Below are positions 35,566 through 43,757 of a DNA stretch of 50,574 nt, in pieces. The number at the start of each line of letters is the position of its first letter. The stretch's first letter is position 1. The notes beneath the pieces were generated by a model. That model was not told the origin of the DNA and made no database searches. It saw only the letters and a list, made by a program, of their open reading frames with translations. Source of the DNA: Chromatiales bacterium (GTDB lineage: Bacteria; Pseudomonadota; Gammaproteobacteria; UBA6429; Thiohalophilaceae); assembly GCA_027032075.1 (NCBI GenBank), contig JALVOC010000016.1, forward strand, positions 1 through 50,574, written 5' to 3'. The position numbers were made by a program, and so were the translations under genes.

Positions 35566-36037
35566 TGAAATCACCTTGTGTTTTTATTAGTTAGTTTTTA
35601 TCAGGCCGAGCCGTAAAACACGACAAAATAATCATGAAGGTTCCACACCTCCACAATAAACCAATTTCACCAAATATTAAAAACTTTTACTGATTTTTTT
35701 TGTTCTGGATCACGTTTGCGCCGATTTATACTGTCACACGCCGTTCCCCCGACGGAATCTGCTGCAACGGCTGAAGATACCCTGCGTAACAGGTTGGCGC
35801 CTGGCAACCTGCCAGTGAAAATCCATAACGAATTATTAATATATTTTCACCGCAATTTCACCAACGGAATCCATCTCTGCAGAAAAGGCGCACACGTCGT
35901 GTTTCACAGATCAGAACCCCGTAACCCCAGCGGCCCTGGTAGCTGGCAACACCACTTTGCGGCAACAGCCGTGCTGAAACGACAAAGGCCCCTTAACGGG
36001 GCCTGTCGTCTTGATTCCAGTGTATCTGCGTCTTTTC
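35566..36037. other. 472-base gene-free stretch with two hairpins
   Basis: No gene is supported. CAGGTTG (35790-35796) pairs with CAACCTG (35805-35811). A longer hairpin, GACAAAGGCCCC/GGGGCCTGTC (35981-36007), is listed as a terminator. The 5' part, near 35570-35700, is AT-rich and probably carries the methyltransferase promoter. Confidence 0.45.
35981..36007 (-). terminator. Terminator of the small rhodanese gene
   Basis: On the minus strand GACAGGCCCC and GGGGCCTTTGTC pair around GTTAA. T-rich TTTGTCGTTT follows. It lies 31 bases beyond the rhodanese stop. Confidence 0.75.
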
Positions 36038-36472
36038 CTACTCATCCATTTTCAGTCCTTTTTTCCGCCATTCCTGCCAGCCACCTTTGAGCCAGTAAAC
36101 ATTCTTATACCCCTTGCCGGCAACCAGTTTTGCGCCACGCGCCGCTCTGGCGCTGTTATTGTCCCCGTAAAAAACCACCACCGTATCCTTTGCCGCGATG
36201 ATCTCGGCCAGCCGTTTCGCCGTTGTGTTTTTGAATCGTTCCGACCAGCGTATTTTTCCCTGCTTGCGGGCCGTCTGCGGGCGCACATCGAATACGACCA
36301 TTTCTTCATCATAATCCGCCAGCTGCAATACCTCTTCCGCAGAGACGATAAAAACACCGGGGATAGGGGAAGGCTTGCCAATCTTGTTGGCTTCGTTGGC
36401 ATTGGCGGTGTGCAGCAAGGGCAGGATCAACAGCCATGGCGCTAGCCACAGGAAAAAATATCGGAACCACAT
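36038..36472 (-). CDS. Exported rhodanese-like protein without the catalytic Cys
   Basis: 144 residues from MWFRYFFLWLAPWLLILPLLHTANA, a signal peptide. One rhodanese domain follows: GVFIVSAEEVLQLADYDEEMVVFDVRPQTAR, then VVVFYGDNNSARAARGAKLVAGKGYKNVYWLKGGWQEW. The active loop should carry Cys between FYG and the SA residues and does not, so sulfur transfer is unlikely and a binding or carrier role is more plausible. AGATATATGG-rich promoter sequence is upstream. A terminator follows. Confidence 0.83.
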   Translation of the reverse strand: MWFRYFFLWLAPWLLILPLLHTANANEANKIGKPSPIPGVFIVSAEEVLQLADYDEEMVVFDVRPQTARKQGKIRWSERFKNTTAKRLAEIIAAKDTVVVFYGDNNSARAARGAKLVAGKGYKNVYWLKGGWQEWRKKGLKMDE

Positions 36473-36685
36473 ATAAAACCTCTCGATATATAAGAAAATT
36501 AGCAACAACTAAACTATAACGTATATCGGAAGGCTGAAAACAAAGTTGAGGGATTTGTGACAAATTTTAACTTATTGAAATATATATAATTGTTATATGC
36601 AGATAAAAGGGATGTGGTGTGCGTATCATGCGCGAAAAACGACCCGCCAGGCCCACCCCACGGGCACCCTGGTCCGCAGCGCGCT

Positions 36686-37912
36686 TCAGCTGTCCGTCTC
36701 AAATGACGGGAGAGGCGCCTTCAGCCGTTTTTTTTCCAGTTTCTGCGGATGTTCCTGATAAACAAGGACAAAATCGGCGATGCGGATATGGTCACCGTGA
36801 TCCAGGGGATGCCAGTTGATCAATTGCTTTCTGACATATGTCCCGTTGGTGCTGTTGAGATCCTGCAGATAGTACCTGTCTTCGATATTCACGATCTGCG
36901 CATGATTGCGGCTGGTCTTTGGCACATCCAGGCAGATATCCTGTTTTGCGTCCCGCCCGATCAACAATCGCGCCTTGTCCAGACGGTGTTCCGCCACCAC
37001 CCGCCCGCTGTGGTAGACGTAAATTTTGGGCGAAAGCGGATTGCTCGCCGGGCCGGGCCGCGGTAACAGGAATTCTTTCGGCGGGCTGGCAGCACGTTTT
37101 GCGTAGGGAGGCCAGCCAAGCTTGCGAATCGCCGCTTGCAGGGAATCCATGTTCACGTGCAGACGGTTGCGCATACAGGCGGCAATCAGCGTCATATCAC
37201 ACAGCACATTGATCAAGCGCGGTATCCCACCGGTAAAATGCATGATCTGCGGCAGCAGTTTGTCCGGAAAATGCACCGTGTGTTCACCACCTGCAATCCA
37301 CAGGCGATACTCGATATAGCGTTGCACCTCTTCGAGCGTTAATGGCTCGATATGGCAACTCAGACGAATGCGTTGGGACATTGAATCCTTGCGTTGCGGG
37401 CTGAGGATAAAATTCAACTCAGGTTGTCCGCACAAAACGATTTGCAGAAACTTGCGGCCGTACTTTTCCAGGTTCCCCAGCATACGGATCTCTTCCAGCA
37501 CCTGCGGCTTGAGCCGCTGCGCCTCATCCACCACCAGCAGCAGGAGTTTGTCGGCATAATGCATTTTTTGCACGAAGCGGTTGAGGGTGTCGATGAGGGC
37601 GGCTTTGTGCAGCTGTTTGGGCTTGAGACCGAACTGCAGGCACACTGCCAGCAAAAATTCTGTTGCGGTCAACTGCGTCTGGCGGATGTGCGCCACCACC
37701 ACATCTTCCTTCAATTCAGCCAGCACATGTTCCAGCACCACCGATTTGCCAACGCCGGCATCCCCGGTTACCACACCGATGCCGTCGCGCACATGGAAAA
37801 GATAATTCAGATAGGCGGTGGCGATGGCATGGCCGTTGCCCATGAAAAAGTAGCGTGCATCCGCCGTCAGGCGGAAGGGATAATCATCAAGCTTGAAAAA
37901 GTCGCGGTACAT
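36686..37912 (-). CDS. ExeA/GspA-like ATPase fused to an FHA domain
   Basis: 408 residues. The N-terminal AAA module is of the ExeA type: FFKLDDYPFRLTADARYFF, Walker A TGDAGVGKS (about residues 49-57), Walker B LLLLVVDEAQRL (about 125-136) and sensor-like VLCGQPELNFIL. It lies next to GGIPRLINVLCD, typical of this group. A Pro-rich linker ends in an FHA domain (about 315-395): ARLLIGRDAKQDICLDVPKTSRNHAQI and LQDLNSTNGTYVRKQLI, with the phospho-Thr-binding Arg, Ser-Arg-Asn-His and Asn-Gly residues. FHA domains bind phosphothreonine, suggesting kinase control, but no kinase is in the window. Confidence 0.9.
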   Translation of the reverse strand: MYRDFFKLDDYPFRLTADARYFFMGNGHAIATAYLNYLFHVRDGIGVVTGDAGVGKSVVLEHVLAELKEDVVVAHIRQTQLTATEFLLAVCLQFGLKPKQLHKAALIDTLNRFVQKMHYADKLLLLVVDEAQRLKPQVLEEIRMLGNLEKYGRKFLQIVLCGQPELNFILSPQRKDSMSQRIRLSCHIEPLTLEEVQRYIEYRLWIAGGEHTVHFPDKLLPQIMHFTGGIPRLINVLCDMTLIAACMRNRLHVNMDSLQAAIRKLGWPPYAKRAASPPKEFLLPRPGPASNPLSPKIYVYHSGRVVAEHRLDKARLLIGRDAKQDICLDVPKTSRNHAQIVNIEDRYYLQDLNSTNGTYVRKQLINWHPLDHGDHIRIADFVLVYQEHPQKLEKKRLKAPLPSFETDS

Positions 37913-38216
37913 TATCGCTTTTTAGTGTGGTTTGCCTGCTTGTTTCTTGTTTTTATACTCAACACTAAACTGAACGTGCATAAAGTTTGTCCGGTCGGTG
38001 ACCTCCTTTTCGCTGATCAATCCCCGCAGGGCAACCTGTCGTCAGCCTGTTGTTTCTGCCTGCCCGTGGAGGGCTTTTGCCGATAACGGACCGGCTTCAG
38101 GCAGTCCCTGCTGGTTGTCAATTGTACGATACTGTCGATCCTGATGAACAGAAATATCACCCCAATAATTTTTCTCTAATATTAGAAACGGTTGTTTTAC
38201 TGACCTGGTGGCCCCG
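37913..38216. other. Gene-free stretch before the ExeA-FHA gene
   Basis: 304 bases. TCTAATATTAGA (38175-38186) is a perfect 12-bp palindrome within the AT-rich left part and may be an operator for the minus-strand ExeA-FHA gene. No promoter is convincing by eye. Confidence 0.35.
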
Positions 38217-38552
38217 TCACTCCCCCTCCGCTTCCCCGGCCGTCACCGCGCGGCTGCGCCCGGCAGAGACCGCAGGAGCGCCTTTTGGCCAGGCACCAAA
38301 GGGGTAGGGATGGTGGTCGGTATTGAAGGTGAGAAACAGTATGATCTGATAGACATAAGTACTTAGACTCTGTCCAAGTTTTAGCAGGCGCTGGTTCGTG
38401 CGGCCGGTGAAAAGCGCCAGCAGAAACTGAAACACCACGACCGCGGTGATCACCACCTCTGCCACACTGTAAAATACCGCAAACAGCAACATATACAAGC
38501 CGCGCAGCCATGTCTTGCGCTCACGCAAATTTTGTTTGATCTCCCCATCCAT
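38217..38552 (-). CDS. DUF4389 membrane protein
   Basis: 111 residues. One or two membrane helices (LRGLYMLLFAVFYSVAEVVITAVVVFQFLLALFTG) are followed by TNQRLLKLGQSLSTYVYQIILFLTFNTDHHPYPFG, the DUF4389 signature ending in HPYPF. The Ala/Gly-rich tail is not conserved. The family has no assigned function. The gene follows the patatin operon at 68 bases and could be co-transcribed with it. Confidence 0.88.
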   Translation of the reverse strand: MDGEIKQNLRERKTWLRGLYMLLFAVFYSVAEVVITAVVVFQFLLALFTGRTNQRLLKLGQSLSTYVYQIILFLTFNTDHHPYPFGAWPKGAPAVSAGRSRAVTAGEAEGE

Positions 38553-38620
38553 TTTCTGCTTCCTGTTTCGTTTAACCCGTTAAAAACCACTGCCTGAATG
38601 GCATATCCCCGGCCGATGGT

Positions 38621-40057
38621 TCAGCCGCCTGTTGCTCCCAAATTCCCGGTCAAGCGTCTGAAATCCTTGTCCTGGTGCAGCAACTTCCCGCCCATTTCAA
38701 TCAAGTCATCCACGGTTGCCGCCGGCAGGTTGAAGGTCGTCGGCAGGTTCTTGTATTTAAACCGCGTTTGCGGATCCTTGATGAAATCAAAGGCAACCTG
38801 CACCAGATAGAGATCCAGTTCGTAAAGTTCACCATCTGGTAATTTCGCTGCCGGACAGTGTTTTTTCAGTATTTTGTTGCATTTCTTGCGCAGTGCCACC
38901 GAGGTGTTGTATTCCTTCACCACGCTGCGCAGCTGGTTGACCGTATCGAACGAGAAATTGTCCAGCGGTACCGTGGCAGCCGTGCTCAATACATCCAGAA
39001 CCGACGGCACATCCGCACTGCCATCCCGGCTCGGCTGCGGATCGGTGGCAGCATTGACAACAATCACCACGAGCTTCTCGATTTGTTCCCGGTTAATCCT
39101 GCGCAACAGGCTGTATGCCGGATCGGTGGTCTTCAACGCGGCGAGTATGCTGCGCAGGCCGATATTGTCGGCAACACCACCATCCACCAGATGAATAAAC
39201 TTCCGTTTGGCTTCCCACGGCTGTTGCCGGTAATAACTGCGCCTGTCCTCCGCCAGATTGGCACGTTCCGGTGCCGTCAGGCGATCCTTCATCGCAAAAC
39301 CGACCCACTGTGGTTCTGTATAGTTGCATTTACCGGCATGATTTTCATATGTCAGCGGTGTCAACAGACCGGGAAACGCCGATGATGAGGCGACCGCACG
39401 TGCAATGGATATTCGGGAAAGATCCGAACAGATCAAATCGAACTGATCCTGAATGAACGGAAACTGCCAGCCTGTTGTCATGTCTGTGGCGTTCAGCATC
39501 AGGAAGGGCCGGGTTCCCTTTTCTATCAACTTCTGAAACGTTGCCTGTGCAAAGACGTTTTCATCGTAATATTCAGCAGCCAGATCGCTGCGACCGTAAC
39601 TCCCTCCCGCCAGTTTGAACCAGTTTACCGGACTCAACGCCGCTGACAACAGCGCCTTCTCAATGTCCTTTTTCAGGAAGACCGATTCATAGGTACCGTC
39701 AAAAATACCATCCCGGTACAGCGCATAGTAGGCGGAGGTAAAACTGCCTCCGGATACCGAGGAAATCATATCCACTTCATCCAGAAGACGTTTTGTTTTT
39801 CCTTTCCATTTTATGCTGGTATTCCGCAGCGCCTGCATTACCCCGTAGGACAAGGAAGCCGCGCGTGTTCCGCCGCCTGAAAAGGCCAGTACCACAAACA
39901 GGCTGTCGGTATTTTTCTCGCTTGTTTTCAGGTTATCGAAACGGTATCCTGCTTTTGCGTCATACTTGTCGAGTTTCGGATTTTGCGGAAAGGAACCGCA
40001 AGCGGCAAGCACCAGCAGCAAAGGCAGGAGAAGCAGAAAGCGCCATTGCCATCTCAT
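38621..40057 (-). CDS. Patatin-like phospholipase, predicted lipoprotein
   Basis: 478 residues. Signal peptide RFLLLLPLLLVLAAC with lipobox LAAC (Cys about residue 20) makes this a lipoprotein. The catalytic motifs are FSGGGTRAASLSYGVM (oxyanion), SSVSGGSFTSAY (nucleophile Ser) and LVDGGVADNIGL (Asp). RDLICSDLSRIS-like FDLICSDLSRISIARAVASSSAFPG is the family segment near the active site. It overlaps the small gene upstream by four bases. A long C terminus after residue 350 has no recognised domain. The substrate is presumably an envelope lipid. Confidence 0.9.
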   Translation of the reverse strand: MRWQWRFLLLLPLLLVLAACGSFPQNPKLDKYDAKAGYRFDNLKTSEKNTDSLFVVLAFSGGGTRAASLSYGVMQALRNTSIKWKGKTKRLLDEVDMISSVSGGSFTSAYYALYRDGIFDGTYESVFLKKDIEKALLSAALSPVNWFKLAGGSYGRSDLAAEYYDENVFAQATFQKLIEKGTRPFLMLNATDMTTGWQFPFIQDQFDLICSDLSRISIARAVASSSAFPGLLTPLTYENHAGKCNYTEPQWVGFAMKDRLTAPERANLAEDRRSYYRQQPWEAKRKFIHLVDGGVADNIGLRSILAALKTTDPAYSLLRRINREQIEKLVVIVVNAATDPQPSRDGSADVPSVLDVLSTAATVPLDNFSFDTVNQLRSVVKEYNTSVALRKKCNKILKKHCPAAKLPDGELYELDLYLVQVAFDFIKDPQTRFKYKNLPTTFNLPAATVDDLIEMGGKLLHQDKDFRRLTGNLGATGG

Positions 40058-40272
40058 GACGTTTTCTCTTCAAATTCGATAAGCAGGGGTTCCAGCGGAT
40101 CCGTATTCTCCACCACCAAGATAACCTTTTCCGGTTTGAAGTCCTTTGGTTCCCCAAGGTCAAAAGAATGCGTTCCTGGCCCGACCCGCAGGATTTTGTT
40201 TGTCTCACCGCTTTCCACACCATCGATAAAAACATTCCGCGTTTGGCCATACCTCACTTCGACATATTCCAT
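40054..40272 (-). CDS. Small protein coupled to the patatin lipoprotein, PEGA-like
   Basis: 72 residues with no signal peptide. The sequence VFIDGVESGETNKILRVGPGTHSFDLG resembles the PEGA-type repeat (surface beta-hairpin, G-x-H turn) but I cannot assign it securely. Its stop overlaps the patatin start (40054-40057, ATGA), so the two are probably co-translated. A cytoplasmic or cell-envelope role linked to the patatin is inferred. Upstream the nearest gene is the small membrane protein at 40355. Confidence 0.6.
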   Translation of the reverse strand: MEYVEVRYGQTRNVFIDGVESGETNKILRVGPGTHSFDLGEPKDFKPEKVILVVENTDPLEPLLIEFEEKTS

Positions 40273-40354
40273 AACATCCCTCCCTTTATTGGTATTATCA
40301 TGATTTGCATGCCCCAGCTAATAAGGATTTATTCTTCGCGGAATCCCTGCATGC

Positions 40355-40699
40355 TCACTTGTCTGCATAGTTTCTGTCATAATCGCGATAGAGCGCCTCC
40401 CCCATTTCAGCCTGGGCACGTAATATTTCCCTGGCGTTTTCCGGGGTGAGCCGGTTTTCATCGATCAGCTCAACCATTTTTTTATGGTAGGCAAGAATAA
40501 CGGGAAACGGTGCCATTCGAGGGGATTTCTCGTTGGCGTGAAGCCATCGCAGTTTATAATCTTCAAAGGCCGTTTCGATCGTAATACGCCTGGCTTCGCG
40601 CTTGTTCTGAAAGTATGCCTGAATAACCAGGGTGAGAATACTGGAGAGGGAACCGATAACGGCCCCCGCCAGCCCTGCCAATAACGCGGTATAATCCAT
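40355..40699 (-). CDS. Single-pass membrane protein of unknown function
   Basis: 114 residues from MDYTALLAG, supported by AGGAGG four to six bases upstream. One N-terminal membrane helix (ALLAGLAGAVIGSLSSILTLVIQAYF) precedes a charged, helical, probably cytoplasmic part (NKREARRITIETAFEDYKLRW, then NAREILRAQAEMGEALYRDYDRNY). I do not recognise the family. It lies in the same-strand run from 41243 to 38217 and is likely part of one operon with the patatin. Confidence 0.65.
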   Translation of the reverse strand: MDYTALLAGLAGAVIGSLSSILTLVIQAYFQNKREARRITIETAFEDYKLRWLHANEKSPRMAPFPVILAYHKKMVELIDENRLTPENAREILRAQAEMGEALYRDYDRNYADK

Positions 40700-40763
40700 A
40701 ACCTCCTCCTGTGCCCCCAAATTCTGTTTTTTTCAAGGCGGGCGCGAGCGGCCTTTGCATGTC

Positions 40764-41243
40764 TCAAACTGACATTTTCAGCTGTGTGATGCATTCCTTT
40801 TTCTGTTCTTCCACCTGAGAGAGCTCCTTGTAATGATTCAGCGAGTTCACCGCACTGAAGACCAGCTTTTTTCTGCCTTCCACTGATGGCAGAATCTCAG
40901 AGACAGCACAGATTTCCTTTACTGAAAAATGCGCGGGGATCAGCAGCAGCACGTCCTTCGGTGCTGTGATCAGCGCTTTTGCCAGGGCCAGTCGCAATTC
41001 GCCATATTCTGCGTCACCCAGACCGGGTTTTAACCGGTATGAATTCCCGATTAAAACAGCATCACCATTTTGGATCCGCTCCAATATTTTTTTGTATTCA
41101 TTATTGCGGACAATTTCCTCGATGTATGCTTTTCCTTCCTGTTTCAATCTTTCCACGACATTTCTTGAGTAATTTGGCGGCGAGCATGCTGACACCATTA
41201 ACAGCACGACTATTGCAAGATTGGTAAACAAACATTTTTTCAT
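40764..41243 (-). CDS. Predicted lipoprotein of unknown function
   Basis: 159 residues from MKKCLFTNL; GAGGATAAGGG upstream supports this start. A lipobox VSAC (Cys about residue 20) follows the hydrophobic segment LAIVVLLMVSAC. The mature part is helical (ERLKQEGKAYIEEIVRNNEYKKILERI) with an LLIPAHFSVKEICAVSEILPS segment containing further Cys residues. No family recognised. It probably opens the operon that includes the small membrane protein, the PEGA-like protein and the patatin. Confidence 0.68.
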   Translation of the reverse strand: MKKCLFTNLAIVVLLMVSACSPPNYSRNVVERLKQEGKAYIEEIVRNNEYKKILERIQNGDAVLIGNSYRLKPGLGDAEYGELRLALAKALITAPKDVLLLIPAHFSVKEICAVSEILPSVEGRKKLVFSAVNSLNHYKELSQVEEQKKECITQLKMSV

Positions 41244-41345
41244 TACCCTTATCCTCAAAAATACCGAATTACCACAACATCAGGATACTTTCCTGCTTAT
41301 GAAAAAATAGAGTAAAAATCATCATACACGCCTCCCGCATAACAA

Positions 41346-41855
41346 CTATCCAGAAAAAACGGTGACCGGGTCGGTAAACAGTTTGGCATTGGGTATCAGC
41401 ACCTTTTCCCCCTCTGCTTCGAGAATCGTATAACGAAGGTCGATAGACATCACGGTGCCGCGATAACCCGCGATTTTAATATTATTGCCAACACGGAAGG
41501 GACGATACAACAGGATCAAAACCCCCGCAAGCAGGTTGGAAATCGTATCTTTTAAGGCAAAGCCCAGCGCAAAACCGGTTAATCCCAGGCCAGCGACCAT
41601 GGCAGTGATATCGACACCAAGCGTTCCCAGCACGGTAACCGCCGCAAAGATGACAACCGTCACACGTACGATTCTGATCAACAACGCCGTCACGTGTATG
41701 TCCAGCCCGAAATTAGCCGATATTTTATAAATGGCCTTGCGCAACAATATCATTGCCAGCCAGAACAGCAGCGCAATGATCAGGGCCATACCAAGTTTGG
41801 GACCCCAAACCAGCATCTGTGAAAACATGGCTGCTTCGATATCTGGAAAACTCAT
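41346..41855 (-). CDS. Small MscS-type mechanosensitive channel
   Basis: 169 residues, close to the minimal MscS core. Two membrane segments (MALIIALLFWLAMILLRK and IRIVRVTVVIFAAVTVLGTLGV) are followed by the pore helix VAGLGLTGFALGFALKDTISNLLAGVLILLYRPF and the start of the beta domain (VGNNIKIAGYRGTVMSIDLRYT). The large alpha/beta C-terminal domain is shortened, ending VLIPNAKLFTDPVTVFSG. It probably forms an osmotic-stress release channel. Confidence 0.9.
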   Translation of the reverse strand: MSFPDIEAAMFSQMLVWGPKLGMALIIALLFWLAMILLRKAIYKISANFGLDIHVTALLIRIVRVTVVIFAAVTVLGTLGVDITAMVAGLGLTGFALGFALKDTISNLLAGVLILLYRPFRVGNNIKIAGYRGTVMSIDLRYTILEAEGEKVLIPNAKLFTDPVTVFSG

Positions 41856-42034
41856 AACACGTCATCCGCAAAAATGTTCGATATCCTTTGGAAACATGGT
41901 AGCCGGGCAGGTGATCGTCGTTGTCCGCAATCCGTTTTACACAAAAGCCGGTTACGGGGCGGTATTCCAACCACCTGTTTATCAACGTCTGTTACAGCAG
42001 GGCTGTTTCGGGATTTTCCCTGACTTCTATGGTT

Positions 42035-42325
42035 TCAATCATCCTCATCGTCCGGGAAATACCAGATAAAGTCACTCTCCTCCTCCGCATCCGAGATGAC
42101 ATCAACCTGTCTGATTTCCTCAATCATGATTTGTTGTTCACCCGCTTCTTCATACAACATCTGGGCGAGCAACTCCTCACGCACCTTTGAAAGCGCCAGC
42201 TCCTCAGCTGCCGTTGCATTGCCCGCCTCCACATGCAGCGTTCGCGAGAAATCGAGAAATTGAGGTTCATCATCCACTTCAAACCTGAAATTTTCACCAA
42301 CCACAGTCGCCTTGAATCCCGGCAT
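42035..42325 (-). CDS. Small acidic protein, unknown
   Basis: 96 residues from MPGFKATVV, with AAGGAG upstream supporting this ATG. The protein is acidic (VDVISDAEEESDFIWYFPDDEDD at the C terminus). No signal peptide, membrane segment or family signature is seen. The repeated acidic ends suggest a soluble binding protein, but nothing more can be said. Confidence 0.55.
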   Translation of the reverse strand: MPGFKATVVGENFRFEVDDEPQFLDFSRTLHVEAGNATAAEELALSKVREELLAQMLYEEAGEQQIMIEEIRQVDVISDAEEESDFIWYFPDDEDD

Positions 42326-42733
42326 GATCACTCCTTCTTTTAATTTTCTGTTGATAAAAAATGAACCTGCCCTCCTGCAGCAATATTCCCATTCCTTTTC
42401 CGGCCTATCTTATCGTATCCCGCCTGAAATTTCCTGACATATCCCTTTGATTTGTCACCGCTCATACTTGAGTATGATGCCTCCAAAAGCCGGTCCATTC
42501 CCGCCTCCCCTGTTGATCACCTCTGCGAGTGAAGAACCTGATCAAACCGTCATTCATTATAAAAACATTTTATTAAACAACCTGTTGGCACTGTTTCGTT
42601 AGTCCAGCCATCCTTGAAATATTTTTGCGGCAACCCTACTTCAAAAAAAGGAGGAGCGGGTTGCTATTTGATGAATATGGAGTAGATTTATAGATGTCCC
42701 GTGCTTTTTCACTCTCACAAAAAGGAAACCGCT
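42326..42733. promoter_or_regulatory. Divergent intergenic region with palindrome and hairpin
   Basis: 408 bases between divergent small genes. TCATACTTGAGTATGA (42462-42477) is a near-perfect palindrome and a candidate operator. GCAACCC (42630-42636) pairs with GGGTTGC (42658-42664), and the loop contains AGGAGG. A possible ten-residue leader frame (TTG at 42661 to TAG at 42691) follows this ribosome-site-like sequence. Confidence 0.4.
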
Positions 42734-42982
42734 ATGGCTACCATTCGTGGCGCCATATCCGTTGGCGCACCAGATCCTGAACTGAAAACTTCACCGATCC
42801 TGGAAGAACTGGATGAAGACTATGCGGAAATCGCAAAACAGGCGGAAGAACTCCCGGTCTGTTATTTCAACGGGGTAAAATATGCTGCCGGCAAATATGT
42901 CTGTAGCGGCAGTGGCGAGTTATTGCGCTGTGAAAAGGGTATCTGGCTGCGGGAAGGCGGGTGCGATCCCGATAACCCCTGA
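42734..42982 (+). CDS. Small protein with Cys-rich C-terminal domain
   Basis: 82 residues from MATIRGAIS. The N terminus is acidic (ILEELDEDYAEIAKQAEELP), the C terminus is CYFNGVKYAAGKYVCSGSGELLRCEKGIWLREGGC, with four cysteines, an arrangement like the DUF1496 family. There is no signal peptide, so disulfides are uncertain. AAGGAAACC lies before the ATG. A shorter start at 42701 is possible but without a ribosome site. Confidence 0.65.
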   Translation: MATIRGAISVGAPDPELKTSPILEELDEDYAEIAKQAEELPVCYFNGVKYAAGKYVCSGSGELLRCEKGIWLREGGCDPDNP

Positions 42983-43017
42983 GCACCCGCCTGGGAGGCC
43001 ACCCGCGGCATGATCTT

Positions 43018-43191
43018 TTATGAACCGCTTTTCCCCCTCTTCAGGTACCATAAGACCGGCACACCGTAAAAAATAACCGCAAAGACAACAGCGAGCAGCG
43101 CAGCATGCGCCATTAACAAATAACCGAATACGATAACGCCGATCAGTAACCAGAGCAAAATGGTCACCGCCTTGGGCAAATCTTCAGGCAT
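43018..43191 (-). CDS. Small two-pass membrane protein (57 residues)
   Basis: A 57-residue frame from ATG 43191 to TAA 43018, with AGAGG about nine bases upstream. The sequence has two hydrophobic helices (AVTILLWLLIGVIVFGYLL and AALLAVVFAVIFYGVPVLWYL) and a basic end (KRGKSG). No family is recognised. The clear helices and ribosome site make it likely real. It lies 40 bases beyond the WbuC-like gene on the same strand. Confidence 0.6.
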   Translation of the reverse strand: MPEDLPKAVTILLWLLIGVIVFGYLLMAHAALLAVVFAVIFYGVPVLWYLKRGKSGS

Positions 43192-43233
43192 CTATCCAAC
43201 CTCTTGAATGGTATATATATAAATCCTGCCGGC

Positions 43234-43704
43234 TCAGGCCGGTTGCAGTTTTCGCAGGTGCGCAAGGTACTCTGCCGCCTGGGGTGAATTCTCAGCAGGG
43301 GCCCAGGGCGCAAAATCCTCCTCCGCTGGCGGCAGGTACGGTCCTTCCTTGACCTCAACTACCAGTGTACCCGGTTTGCGGCAAACATAGGAGTGCCAGG
43401 TGTTTGGCGGCAGCTCAATTGCCCGTGTGCGGGAAGGCGCGAGAACGATACGCTGCTGCAACGCACCAGCCTCGTCAAATACCAGCGCGTCGATTTCCCC
43501 TTCCAGCAGCAGAAAAAATTCCCACTTGTTGGGCTGCGGGTGCCGGTGCGGCCGGATATAGGTCCCGGGTTCCAGCGCAATAAACAAACGCTGCACCGGC
43601 GCTTGCAGCGATTCATGTATGTTCAGATGGGCGCGGTGCCGTTCAGCACCGGCGGCCTCTTGGGTGAGTTCCGCAAGGGTATGTGTTTCGTATAGTTTAA
43701 TCAT
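43234..43704 (-). CDS. WbuC-family cupin metalloprotein
   Basis: 156 residues. Cupin motifs GTYIRPHRHPQPNKWEFFLLLEGE (with His-His and a following Glu/Asp) and PNTWHSYVCRKPGTLVVEVKEG mark the metal site and barrel. This is the arrangement of the WbuC family, small cupin proteins often found next to O-antigen or surface-glycan genes. IHESLQAPVQRLFIAL is the family N-terminal segment. The function of WbuC is not settled. No polysaccharide genes are in this window. Confidence 0.85.
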   Translation of the reverse strand: MIKLYETHTLAELTQEAAGAERHRAHLNIHESLQAPVQRLFIALEPGTYIRPHRHPQPNKWEFFLLLEGEIDALVFDEAGALQQRIVLAPSRTRAIELPPNTWHSYVCRKPGTLVVEVKEGPYLPPAEEDFAPWAPAENSPQAAEYLAHLRKLQPA

Positions 43705-43757
43705 GATAATTCATAGTATCTGTCGAGTCTAATCCAATTATTCTTTTTCCTGCATAC

